Assembly (NCBI GenBank): GCA_047495785.1
Contig: JBLDXI010000048.1
Span: 930,001 to 994,000 of the forward strand
Reading direction: 5' to 3'
Length of the DNA stretch: 64,000 nucleotides
From: Lepidodermella squamata
Lineage: Eukaryota; Gastrotricha
The notes below the pieces were generated by a model. It was given only the letters and a program-made list of their open reading frames with translations. It made no database searches and was not told the origin of the DNA. A program made the position numbers and the translations under genes. Below are positions 23,578 through 34,160 of the stretch, piece after piece (positions within the stretch are counted from its first letter, which is position 1; each line of letters opens with the position of its first letter).

Positions 23578-24013
23578 TTGCACTTCGTTATTTAAGTAAC
23601 AAGCTCAGCTTATAGTCAGCTCAGCTTGAAGTCAGCTCAGCTAAACCATGAACAAGCTCAGCTAAACTAGCTCAGCTTAATAACTAACCAGCTTAGCTCA
23701 GCTTGTCAGCTCAGCTTAATAGTGTAATTAATAAGCTCAGCTGACAAGCTGAACTTACGATCGGAGACAAACCAGCTCAGCGTACAAGCTCAGCGTGTTC
23801 CACTACACCAATATTCTCGTACTCTATATTCTACTACGCTGAGCTTGCCAGCTCAGCTTACTAGCGAGCAAGATAAGCTGAGCTTGCTAAGGTTAGCTGG
23901 CTTCGGTTATAACAAGCTGAGCTTGAACGCTAAGCTAAGGTGTGAATACGCTGAGCTTGCCGTAAGCTGAGCTGACTTTAAGCTGAGCTTGATACTTAAA
24001 TAACGAAGTGCAA
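23578..24013. mobile_element. MITE, 436 bp, packed with AGCTCAGCT/AGCTGAGCT repeats
   Basis: Perfect 21-bp inverted ends TTGCACTTCGTTATTTAAGTA. The left half carries about ten copies of a TCAGCTCAGCTT-like unit and the right half about ten of its inverse (AAGCTGAGCTTG), so the whole element can fold into one long hairpin. There is no coding capacity. I cannot identify a target duplication, so the superfamily is unassigned. Confidence 0.85.
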
Positions 24014-26321
24014 GGGGGCGGTAAAAGCGCGGTAACTATTCGCGCACTTTTCAAATAACTAAAAAATGAATATTGTTTTTGGCAATATAATATAACGAAA
24101 ATTTAAAATTTTTGTTCATTTTATTTCATTTGAAAACCAAGAACGTCTTTTGGCGGGTTTTCAATTTTTATTAGGAGTTTCGACAAAAAAGCCACCTAGG
24201 CACTAATGCCTGGGCCCTGGAGAAACAGTTAGCAATAACTGGAGTACCAGGGGTAGGAATTTCAATTAAGTAGTTAGTAAACCAGTTCAAACTTTCCTAG
24301 AGCGTAAGCTCGCGATTTTCTCACAAGCTCCGCCTTATGGCGAAAGCTTGAGTCCGTCAGGGCGAGGAGAAATCGTAATTCCTGATCCTGATCCTGATGA
24401 AACAAAATGAAGTCTCTCTCATTGCATTCACGCATGGGAAATTTCATTTTAATTTTCGCCGAAGATTTGCCTCGAAATCGTGTTAAAGCTTTTATTTTTG
24501 ATTTAATTTGCAAGATCTGTTGTGAGACTTCGGCTTGTTCTTCACTTGTAGCACTTCAGTAACTTGTGGTAGGCGCACGTTATCACTAAATTTTCCATTT
24601 CCATCGCTGAACTTACACGGAGAGGTTTGTCTTTAACCTCTAGATCCTGTAAAATGACCAAAAAATGACTAACCCATCAATGCATCCAAGTTCATCCGTA
24701 TGTTTAGTACTGATAACAAGTTGATGCATCTGTTTTCTACTCGTAACAAATACTTATACTTTCAACCATTAGTGTCCACTCGCGCGCAATGTTGAATCCT
24801 TTGAAAAATGATCATCACGAAGGCCCGGGAGGCTCTCTTACTGTCGAGACCAAGTCATCTTAAACGGGGCTTCTTGGAGCATCCTGTCAAGTGTTAAACT
24901 GCGACTCCAATATTTGTTTTCTACTCGTAACAAATAGGCACATCTGTTTTCTACTCGTAACAAATTGGCCCGATTGTTTTCTACTTGTGGCAAGTGGAGT
25001 TTTCAGCAAATTTCGCACAAACTTGACATCAATCAAACAACTTCCATCAAAGCCCCGCTAATGGTTTAGGGCTAACTTCGTGATTTGGGTAACAGACAGT
25101 CAGTTGCCAGTTTTTAGTGTTCAAATGAGCATCATTGCTTTGACCGTTCTCATAATTTACGTAGGATTTCAGCTGCTAACGTTTGCTGAGTTTCTCTGTT
25201 GCCTGTTTTGCTTGAGCCCCTCCTGAATTTAGTTTTACAGGTTCACACAGGTTTTAGTTTTACATAGCGTCATCACCGTTACTCCGGAATCACCCTTATC
25301 TTCCTCGTTCTACTATTCTATTTGATTTTGTATCATATTGAATGGATCAAATAATTATAGATTTCATCCACTGTAGATTTTACGTTTCGCTTATTTAGTT
25401 TTGATATCTGCTAATATCTCGAGCACGAAAGCGTAAAGCCGCAGTTTCTGCAGATTGGGTCATTCAGGGAAAAGAAGCAAGGCATGACAGACTTGCTTTT
25501 GAACGACTCGAGTTGGTGTACCGAAGAAACGATACATGTATGCTTTTGTTGGCAAATTACTCTTCATTATTATAATAGGATTTTAGGAGAGATTGAGTTT
25601 GGAGAAGAGCGAGCTTTGCTAGAGCTAAAGCTGGACAGCGGCTGGTCCAATGAAATGCTTTGAAAAATTTGCATACGATGGAATTTCGCGCTTCGACCAG
25701 AGAAACTGGAGAACCAAAGGCCCGGCGGCTGTGAATTTCCCAATTCGTCACCAAATCACGCGGTACGCCAATTTCAAATATTTTGTTGACATGGAAAAAT
25801 CATCAACAATTACCTGTTAGTTTTAGTTAGTTACATGCGTAGTTAGTTTGGGTCGCCGTCATTATAGCGGCGACAAAATAAATGCGAAGCTGTTAATGAG
25901 GTTCTGTTAATGAGTCGCTGGCTTAAGCATTTCAATCGGCAATAGAGCGCTTTGTACGTAATTCAGATAAAATTAGCTATTCCTTGTAAATCTTATCCAA
26001 TTGTGGACTAGAGCATTCATTCCTGTAATATAAATCAACCGTGGAGCTACGATCTTGCCATAAGATCGCACGCGCATGAGTTCGCGGTAAAGACGCGAGC
26101 TATTATTCGCCCGCCAATGTGTGGAAGATCGCTATTCCAGTGGTGCGCTAACTCGGGTTTTTTGGCCGCCGGCCTTGAGGTTTGTGCTAACAAATATTTG
26201 GTTTATTTGGATGGGTCATCCATCTTTAAAATTTGTTTCGGGAATCGAGAAGTGATAGTGATAGTGAAAGTGTGGGGTATTTTGGCAATTTGGCGATTTC
26301 ACAATTGCCTTTCGTGTGACT
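24014..26321. other. repeat-rich noncoding stretch inside the 14.8-kb element
   Basis: No coding signal. Four copies of a ~20-bp unit GTTTTCTACTCGTAACAAAT occur at about 24729, 24911, 24940 and 24977 (the last degenerate); the last three are spaced 28-37 bp apart. The remainder shows no structure I can support. Confidence 0.5.
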
Positions 26322-26815
26322 CACAAGAAAAAATATGGTCCGAATTTGGGGAATGCATAATTGTTTTTTACGAGCAATTCTATCATCCAAATTCATACCC
26401 CTGGGACCTGCTAATTCGGGGGGTTAACTCGTTATGGTGCGAATTCGGGCGCTCAAAATTAATTTTTTTCATAGGTGGGAATTGGGACCTTGCAATTAAT
26501 TAATGCAATTTTTGAAAAATTTACATGTCAATAATCAACGATGAAGCACTTTTAAAAAATGTATATCTTGAAATCCAAGTACCTGGTTGTACCAGGCAGC
26601 AAGGTAGCAAGGTTCCGAAACCCTGTTAGAGTAACTAGGATCAGAGATTCTCCACCCAGGACTACCCGGCAGCCAGTTAACTTTGACCGAGTTACTTACA
26701 CAAAGGCCTTTGAATCTATGCCAATTTTCCAACGAGTCGTTTATGAATAAGACTCGGACTCGCTCGTTCACGTCGCGGAAGAACCCGCACTTAGGTGATT
26801 TTTTTTATTTTACTG

Positions 26816-26905
26816 TATTGCAAAGTACAGTTCTCGCAGCTGTAAATAGTTGTACAGCTGGTTGAAACTGTACAGTCGTGTACAGTGCGTCGTATGTACT
26901 GCATA
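26816..26905 (+). repeat. short CTGTA-TACAG palindrome array, left end
   Basis: Three units of the form CTGTA-(6-8 nt)-TACAG, about 27-29 bp apart, just inside the left terminus. They resemble the larger array at the other end and are plausible binding sites for a dimeric transposase. Confidence 0.75.
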
Positions 26906-26977
26906 TTGCTCTAGGGGACAGCTCACATATTACAATTATGTTACATAATTCCCCTAGGGGAAAACTTCACATATTGA

Positions 26978-27121
26978 CAGTTTAAGGCGGATTTTTTTAA
27001 ATGCGAGCGAAGCGAGCCATGATCCAAAATCCTTGCCCCGTAATGCTCGCTCTTACGGCGGGGCAAGGATTTTGGATCATGGCTCGCTTCGCTCGCATTT
27101 AAAAAAATCCGCCTTAAACTG
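26978..27121. repeat. 144-bp near-perfect palindrome 1
   Basis: Arms of about 65 bp pair perfectly apart from a 2-nt bulge beside the TGCTCGCTC loop. The arm contains GCGAGCGAAGCGAGC. It shares its ~48-nt tip with palindrome 2, which begins at the next base. Confidence 0.95.
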
Positions 27122-27284
27122 CGACAAAAATTAATCGCTGCTTTCTCGTCTCGCTCGGTGCCTCGCTACGCTCGTCCCAAAATCCTTGCCCCGTAATGCT
27201 CGCTCTTACGGCGGGGCAAGGATTTTGGGACGAGCGTAGCGAGGCACCGAGCGAGACGAGAAAGCAGCGATTAATTTTTGTCGC
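27121..27284. repeat. 164-bp near-perfect palindrome 2
   Basis: Arms of about 75 bp, with the same tip as palindrome 1 (AAAATCCTTGCCCCGTAA, loop TGCTCGCTC) but a wholly different stem. The two palindromes abut without spacer. Confidence 0.95.
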
Positions 27285-28184
27285 AGTCGAGCGAAGCGAG
27301 AAAAGTAACCAACAACTAGTTTCTTCCTTCCGCTAGATAAAGGCGACCAGCGACTGTTTTACGCTTCTCAACGACGATCTCACTGGTGGGTATAACACTG
27401 TCAGGTAAAAAGAGCCCGAAACAAAACGAAATCGGTCACTTCCAAGCTTGAAACGAGTCGAAGCAGGAGTGAAACGAGGCGCAGCCAAGTGTAACGAATG
27501 CGGAGACGAGTTTCAACATTTTCGAATTTTTCGAAGGCCCACTTTTTCCAAGATAATACATGTACGAGATACACGTGAAAATACTTCACGCCTCTTTCTT
27601 TCGCCTTCGCCCTCTTCAAAACCGGAACCGGAATTATTATTAAAATTCAATTATAAAAGTCTTTTTCATTCCTAACTTTCTTTTTAATCATCAAAATCCG
27701 AATCATAGCTAACGGAATTGTTCTTCTTCAGACCTGAAGTGTCAAAAATTGCGCGATGATCAGACTGCTTGCCACTCCAAACGGTTGATACGGGGGGCTT
27801 AATACTACTTGTTTTAGGTAATTTTAGGTAATTTTGGGTAGTAATTTTAGGAATTATTTCACTTTACAGCATTTCCAGAAGATCGGCCATCAAAGCATCC
27901 AAAAGTGTAGGATAGAGGAATGGGCGAATTTCTCAAGCTGGGTGGAGCTCCAGAGGGAACCTTCTTGAACGCGGCTGGTGAAAGGGAATATATCTTCCAA
28001 GGCCATTTGGCTTCATAGCCGTCTCGCATCTCGCGCACAGACTGTCTTCAGCTCATTCTCGTAGCGAAACCATACACCTTCTGACCAAGGTAGATAGTCA
28101 CCTTTGATGCTTGGTTTCGCTCCGAGATCGAAGAAGTAACATTGACGTCGTTTTTGCTGTAGCTCTATATTATATGGTCATTTG

Positions 28185-28443
28185 ACTGTACTGAGGGTAC
28201 GGCTCGTCGGGCTGTACAACTAGTACAGTTATTTGGACTGTATCTCACGCTACAGTCAATAATAGCTGTAATTACTAGTACAGCTAAACGAACTGTACTT
28301 GCAGTACAGCCTAATTGAGCTGTAATCGCAGTACAGTAAGATGAACTGTACTCGCTGTACAGCTCGAGTGGACTGTACCGTTCGTACAGCATTGGAGACT
28401 GTAACTAGGATTACAGCCTAAAAATACTGTACTTGGGAGTACA
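28185..28443 (+). repeat. array of about ten CTGTA-TACAG palindromes
   Basis: Each unit is CTGTA, 6-7 variable bases, then TACAG, with 9-11 bp spacers, giving a ~27-bp period. Palindrome ends are conserved while centres and spacers vary, the pattern expected of repeated protein-binding sites and not of a simple satellite. Confidence 0.85.
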
Positions 28444-28710
28444 GGAGTTTTTTTGCCTAAAGTGCGGGTTCTTCCGCGACGTGAACGCACTGCTTAGCAT
28501 ATGCACACATGAAATATGACTAAAATTCTAGAGTTTTTAATTCAATTATTCATCCCCTAATAGCATACCGCTGAATTCGGGAGATGCTCAATTAGTATGG
28601 TATGAATTCATAACTCTGAAAAACAGCACTTTGCAACCCCCTGATTTCAGGGCCTACCCCTAAATTCGGATGGAGCATCCCCTGATTTCGGACCATATTT
28701 TTTTCTAGTG

Positions 28711-30533
28711 CTAGAGATGGCGATGGCCAATCGCGTTAGTATTAGTGGTTTTACACCCTCGAATGCGTTATGCTAACCGAGAAAAGACATCGGATTTGTT
28801 CCAGTAATAGCCCATGGCTGAGGGGTCAACTCAGTTCAAAAACGTCAAAAATTAACCATTCGCAAAAACTTGATTCTTTGAATTCTTCAAAATTTCAAGG
28901 TTGAAATTTTAGAAGCCCGGGCTGCTCTCTACTGTAAAATAAAACAAATGCGGTACGCACTTTGTGTTTGCCGCTTGCCGCTTTCAACATGTAAAACTTG
29001 GATAGAGCTCGGAATAATTTCATAGACCTTGGATCGGGAATTAACCTATATAGAAAGGGTTTGCATGTTTTAATGCTGCGTATATCAATGATTGGATTAA
29101 AGAAGACTGGGTAGTATTTTTAGCGTTGAAATGGGCGTTTTATGGCGCCCAGAAAAAAATAGGAGGATCAGTTTAGGAGACCGATCCGGGTCGGAGAAAA
29201 ACCATCTGATAATCAGTGACGACAAAATAATATCAAAATCGAGAAATAATATCAAAATTACTCCCATCTATGAAATCACCAGTCACTCGTTTTGTCCTGC
29301 GCAAATGATTAGAATCCTCTAAATTTTTTATTCCTATCCATCCCGAATTTTTATTGCAAACATAGTCGAGCCACATTTATTAAGAAAATTGAAACTCAGC
29401 AATCAACAGCCGAGTCAAATCCAAGTTCGCGGCAAACTGCTTGCGTAGCATGCTGAATGTGACAGCTATCGCTATCCCATACGTGAAGCCTATCCATTGC
29501 ATGGCCCGGGCGATTGATGCGGGCGGGATTTAGACTTGGGCTAATATATTATCGGTTGGGCTGTTGTTGTAACAAATATGGTGAATCTAAAACCTTGTTG
29601 TCTTTTCTTTTAGACTGAACGAAAACCCATCGTGGCCCAAGATGGTTTCGCTTTTGTATATGTCTTAATGTCGAATGTCAGAGTCCGATGTTCTACGAAC
29701 TGGGCACTGGATCAGGGATTTTACGGCTTGCCTCCAATCAACGCGAACAAAGATCGTTGTCCAAAGTTGAACTATGTTTCTGTTTCAAAATTGTGCCTAG
29801 CCTGCTGCTTTTGCTGTCGACTATTCTTATTGACTATATTGAATCTATTATTGGCAAATCGGCAAATAATAATAATAATAATAATAATAATTTTGAAGTA
29901 AAACTTTGTTGAGCGAACGTCGTGTTTAGTCGTGTTGATAATGGTTTTTTAATCTTTTTCAGCAGCATCTCTTTATATTTGAACAGCATAGACTAATATA
30001 AGAGACTGGACACTCTTGCCTTTGTAATACTGCCGAAATTATTCGAATTTTCAATATAGAAGTCCTCAAGCACATTTTTAAGGAAATTTTTGAATTTTAG
30101 CCCTCACTATATCCTGGTGTTGCAACGACAGTTTTCATCGGCCGTAGTGGAGCCGTAGTCAAAAAGGCAGTAGCTCACAACCATATACATTTTGAAGCTG
30201 TGTCGTAAAAATTTTCCCAAAATTCACGGCTTTAAAAACTTTGAGAACTTGCAATTTGACCCACCTCAGATTCCAGAATGTTACTAATGGGATCGATGCA
30301 GAATTTTATGAGAGCTTTCTATTGATACCAGAATTATTTGTCTATGTTGAACAGTAACAGTGCAGCAATATCAATGAAACTTTACTAGGGCGAATGTGAC
30401 GGCGTCTCTTTATGGCAACCAGCAATAATTATTAGATTTCGCGCTTTTCAGAGTGACCGGCAGCCCTTTAGAGCAGAGCGAAGCGGATTTATATGCAAAA
30501 CGATCCGATCTTTGATCCCTAATTATCTACATC
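28711..30533. other. noncoding stretch inside the 14.8-kb element
   Basis: Contains an AAT microsatellite at about 29866-29892 and otherwise no domain-bearing frame. The open frames 29131-29322 and 29632-29901 have no family character. Confidence 0.5.
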
Positions 30534-31265
30534 AGTGTGTTTTTTAAGGAATCCAGTGGTGTTGACTTTATGTTTTTTGGTGTTGACATAAAGACATGGA
30601 TAAAAAATCGTTCGCTCGCTCGCTGCGCTCGCTCGCGATATCCTCATTTGTCAATAATTCGATTCTGTTGATAGTGAGCAATGATTAGACATATGTAACC
30701 TTGCGAGCGCAGCGAGCTTAGGCTAACGGTTTTTCACGTAATTTTGGCTGAAAGTAGTCTAAAATAGGATGTTTTTCGCGTCATGATGACGAATCTCTCC
30801 GCGAGGCACTCTAGCGACTTGCACGATGTTACCCGTGAGTAAACGTAAGAAAATATAAAAGCCATTAATAAATTTCACACATAATAAATCTCAGAAATGT
30901 TCTTGTTATTTTTCAATTCGGTGGACATTTTTCAGGAATAAGAGCTTAAATCAAAAGGGTTATTCTAAGGCGGTTCAATTCTCTCCCTAATTCGGCCGCA
31001 GGGTGCGATCTTGGATCCCGGAGCTGTCAAGAATGGAAATTGTATTTCCTGTATTTGCTAAACTCCACTAATAAGCGAGCGAAGCGAGAAAATTTTGAAG
31101 ATTTCCAACTGAAACACGCTCCTAAACCTCTAAAAATTAACAAACCAGTGGGATAAATTCTCATTTTGCTGTCTGGCCCGGGTGAAGCGCCTTTTTTTGG
31201 TGTTGACATTGACCCGCTTTGGTGTTGACATTGTCAACCATGTCCACCCCTTAAAAAAAACTCTG
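30534..31265. mobile_element. hAT-like MITE, 732 bp, 8-bp duplication TCTACATC
   Basis: TCTACATC occurs at 30526-30533 and 31266-31273. Termini read (C)AGTGTGTTTTTTAAGG and, inverted, CAGAGTTTTTTTTAAGG. Subterminal GGTGTTGAC repeats lie at both ends. It is noncoding. The first C of the terminus is shared with the duplication. Confidence 0.7.
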
Positions 31266-31374
31266 TCTACATCAAAGCTACCTATTTATTGTTGATCGAG
31301 AAAACATTTAGCCTAGTGGCTTCTATTTCTCTTGCAATAAATAATAGGTTAAAAATATGCGCCCGCACAAGAGG

Positions 31375-31618
31375 CCGCATTTGCATAATATATGCACACA
31401 CTAATAATAATAATAGTATAACGCCGACTGAAAATCGTTTAAATAGCTGTAGCTTAACCCCAGATGGTCCAAGTGCATCAATTTTTACATATTCTTCATC
31501 CTCGCATCAAGACGGTCATTTTGATACCGGTTTCGAGGCTAAATTCGGCAAATTAAGAAAATTTGTTTTCCCATGTGGGTATAGCATGGTTAAGCAACAT
31601 TACTGCACGGCGCCGACG
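31375..31618 (-). repeat. right terminal inverted repeat of the 14.8-kb element
   Basis: Inverted partner of 16829-17070. The last base is fixed by the AAAT duplication at 31619-31622. The inner border is approximate. Confidence 0.85.
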
Positions 31619-32769
31619 AAATGGCCAGCTGAGACTGTTGTAGTTCTAGCCGCACAATCTTGTGGTCAGCCCTGTCCTTGATAAAGTGGTCGTTGGGCCA
31701 ATTTATTTCCCCGATCATTTCCAGGCTGTACTTTGAATAGTTGGATTCTCCAGAGCTATCATTTCCCAGGAACCTAATCACGGCCAGATGTTGGAAACCC
31801 GTCCCTTGGCTCCACGAAGTAATCACTCTTGCGTCTCCAAGCAGTTGCCCATTATCTCCGTAAGAAGAAATACCTTTGAGACCCCTTACTTTCATCTCCA
31901 ACATTGATTCATTGGCAATTTTAGCCACCAAACCAGGATGCCTGCTGTAGCCTCGCAGGGTTAGGTTGTAACGCTTCCTCAATCTGATGTCAGTTTCATG
32001 CAGTACCATAACAGTCCTAAGGTAGACATCGTACATCGTATAGGCGAATGCGAATTCGTCCTCCGAAGTTGTGTTGAGCGTGCGGAACATCAAAGCGCGT
32101 AAATCAGCAGCTGAATGGCCCAACTCACTGACAGTTGAAAAATTCAGAGGTCTATGCGAATTCCCGAAAAAGAAAACCCGTTTGAGTTGAGCAAATAGAA
32201 CTTGCTGCGAGCAGCCCGCCGGAGGCGTTGCGAAAAATTGAGTGCCTCCCATAATAAATACATACCTAGGCCCACTTATTCCGACTTTATAGGCGGAGCA
32301 CAAGAAATTCGCAGCCTGAGCAGGAATAACAAAGGTCCAAACGATGATTCTAATGTCGAAACGGCGTAAGCTCGACGTAGTATCATCGTCAAAATCCATG
32401 TAGTTATGAAACATCGGAACTTCGAATCCATTATCGATAGCTAGGTTGTACAGAGTCTGTGTGCCGGGGAAATCAGCTGCAGGGCTCGATTGCGTAAAAA
32501 TTGCGAATCGGTTCCATTTCCCGACCTCTCGCATGAATTTGAGAATAGCAAATGAATTCCCTTTTCCGGCATTCATCGCCAGATATAAGTTTGGGTATCG
32601 AGTCTTATCTGTGAGGGTTGGCGAAGAACAGAGGGAACCGAAGGCCAAAAAGTTGACGTGATGCACGAAGGTTCCAACGGATTTGCAAGCCGTCGCAAGA
32701 GTTGGACCGATTATCAATGGAGATTGTATTTCGTTTAAACCTAAAAGCTCGCCTTCTCGCATGTATTTG
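31619..32769 (-). pseudogene. class C GPCR, middle ligand-binding part (fragment 2 of a split gene)
   Basis: Encodes most of the Venus-flytrap (ANF-receptor-type) ligand-binding domain, about 75% similar to residues ~90-470 of the intact paralogue (shared VIIGPTLAT-type opening, MREVGKWNRFAIFTQ, LKGISSYGDNGQLLGDARV). It runs from the Polinton edge (YMREGELLG) to the 14.8-kb element edge (SQLAI). There is no internal stop. The open frame extending to 32912 translates the Polinton terminal repeat and is not receptor. TATTTG at 32764-32769 is one copy of the Polinton duplication. Confidence 0.92.
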
Positions 32770-32985
32770 AGTAGTAAGGATGGGAACTTTGGATCAGTAA
32801 TAGCAGTACGGCGATTTTTACTATAGCCGTTTGGTATAAATATACGCAATTTGCGATCAGTAATGGCAGTACGGCGATTTTTACTATACCCGTTTGGTAT
32901 AAATATACGCAATTTGGGGATGAGTAATAGCAGTACGGCGATTTGTACTATAGCCGCTTCTTGTCAATATACCTTCGTTTTAACC
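32770..32985 (+). repeat. Polinton left terminal inverted repeat with ~63-bp tandem units
   Basis: Three tandem copies of a unit containing AGTAATAGCAGTACGGCGAT and TTTGGTATAAATATACGCAA. Copies 1 and 2 are almost identical and copy 3 is diverged. Inverted copy at 51958-52172. Confidence 0.92.
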
Positions 32986-33222
32986 CACTGCTATGATTTC
33001 ACCTAACTAAAATAAACAAATCTTCGTTTTTTCACCTGTTATGAGCTAAACTAATCATTTTTACACTGCTTCTTTAGTGCAGCTGCAATAGAGCCCTTTT
33101 TCATTCACACAAACACTTTTTATTAGTCTTAACGTTTCAAGCAATGAATTTATAGCTGGGATAAGTCTTATCAGTTTTTCTATTCATTTGTTCAGAGATT
33201 TGTAGCGGCTTGATTGGAGGGG

Positions 33223-33726
33223 TTAACGTCCAGATGAACCGAATCCGTTATCGCCACGGGTCGAATTTGCTGCTAGAGCGTTTTTCAATGGCCCCGTTAC
33301 CGTTACTGCAGATTCTAAGCGACCATATTTTAAACACACCAACTGGGTAATACGGTCGCCTATTTTAATCTTGTAAGGTGTTTTGCTGTTGTTTGCAAGG
33401 CAGACTACGATTTTTCCGGTGTAGTCGGCGTCTTTAATTCATGAAAAATACAGATATTCATTAGTAATTTTCATTATTATTTGCTTCTTACCTATTACTC
33501 CAGCGACCGTATCGATTCCATGGTTGATGCTCATTCCTGATCGACTGAATAGTTGTCCATAATATCCTCGTGGTAAACAGATTTTAATATCAGTTTGAAT
33601 CAGTCCCCTGGTTCCAGGTTGCAGTGTCGTCTCTTCTGCTGAATAGATGTCCCAACCCACAGAGCCTTTAGTATGCTTTGTCGGTTCTTTAGCTTTGTTA
33701 CTTGTTAGCTCTACCTTCAGCTTCAT
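33223..33726 (-). CDS. dUTPase (trimeric type)
   Basis: Two exons, 33492-33726 and 33223-33431, with a 60-bp intron, give 147 residues, the normal trimeric dUTPase length. It hydrolyses dUTP to dUMP and pyrophosphate, keeping uracil out of DNA. All five motifs are visible: motif 1 GWDIYSAEE, motif 2 RSGM, motif 3 GIDTVAGVI and DADYTG (across the intron), motif 4 GDRITQLV, and motif 5 RGDNGFGSSG. It is the only minus-strand gene of the Polinton's left arm. Together with the adjacent kinase it suggests the element controls its nucleotide supply. Host capture is likely. Confidence 0.93.
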
Positions 33727-34160
33727 ATTTTATAATTTATATTGTTACTGAGGTTCGATTTTTATGTGAGCGGCTACCTCCTTTCAGGCATATTGTTTTT
33801 GTAATTCAATCTTCCTTAAAAATGCATTAGGGCCTTTAGCTCTGTTGACCCCTCAGTGCTGGCTTTAATGCTTTTCATCAAAGATTCTTGGTATTGTATA
33901 CATCCTCCTTAATTGCTGTCGGTAATTCAATAAGAAAACATCATGTCAATAAATCTTATACATCCTCCCTAATTAAACAATGCGATTTTTTACTTATCAA
34001 AATAAAAAGCAATTAGGATTTTTTACCCTTTACGGTGTAATTACCTTAAACAATTCAAACAAAACATCTCCCTGTTTTTTCCTTTTATGGAAATATCACT
34101 CAGACTATTTAAGAGAGATGCTTCAAGAATACACTTAGCATATTTCTTGAAGCAAGCTGG
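33727..34160. other. divergent intergenic spacer of the Polinton
   Basis: AT-rich spacer between the divergently transcribed dUTPase and kinase genes. It contains two copies of TACATCCTCC[CT]TAATT about 60 bp apart (~33898 and ~33958), possibly a shared regulatory element. Confidence 0.45.

Larger units (their letters stand above)
26766..28487. mobile_element. 1.7-kb TIR element with CTGTA-TACAG arrays and twin palindromes
   Basis: Ends CGTTCACGTCGCGGAAGAAC and its inverse (about 30 bp matching, through CCCGCACTT). Immediately inside each end is an array of short palindromes, and the interior holds the two large hairpins. It carries no recognisable gene. Most of its right half is duplicated in reverse at 22870-23556. 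No clear target duplication was found. It is nested within the CACTA-like MITE. Confidence 0.72.
26322..28710. mobile_element. CACTA-like MITE (interrupted), 2-bp CT duplication
   Basis: Left end CACAAGAAAAAATATGGTCC and right end inverse of CACTAGAAAAAAATATGGTCC, so termini start CAC[AT]AG as in EnSpm/CACTA elements. Subterminal CCGAATTTGGGG / CCCCTAAATTCGG-type repeats occur at both ends. CT flanks both sides (26320-26321, 28711-28712). It is interrupted internally by the 26766-28487 element; without that, it is about 670 bp and noncoding. Confidence 0.65.
16829..31618. mobile_element. 14,790-bp TIR element inserted in the GPCR exon, 4-bp AAAT duplication
   Basis: Both ends begin CGTCGGCGCCGTGCAGTAATG in inverted orientation, and similarity continues for about 240 bp at roughly 80% identity. 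AAAT flanks both ends (16825-16828 and 31619-31622). Removing the element and one AAAT reconnects receptor codons in frame (LAI|CWVI), which fixes the boundaries to the base. A 4-bp duplication excludes standard hAT (8 bp) and MULE (8-11 bp) movement and is known for groups such as Ginger, Sola1 and Chapaev, but I see no matching transposase. The interior is a nest of other elements, listed individually, so the original element was much smaller or has captured them. Confidence 0.88.

Noticed and set aside
24729-24995. A CRISPR-like array (GTTTTCTACTCGTAACAAAT repeats)
   Set aside because: Only four copies, one isolated and one degenerate, with irregular gaps, in eukaryotic transposon DNA and without cas genes.
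16829-31618. An inversion as explanation for the two ~240-bp inverted sequences
   Set aside because: The receptor halves on each side stay on one strand and rejoin in frame through a 4-bp duplication, which fits an insertion, not an inversion.
31590-32912. A complete 440-residue minus-strand gene
   Set aside because: Its first ~48 codons are translated Polinton terminus and its last few are the other element's terminus; only the middle is receptor.
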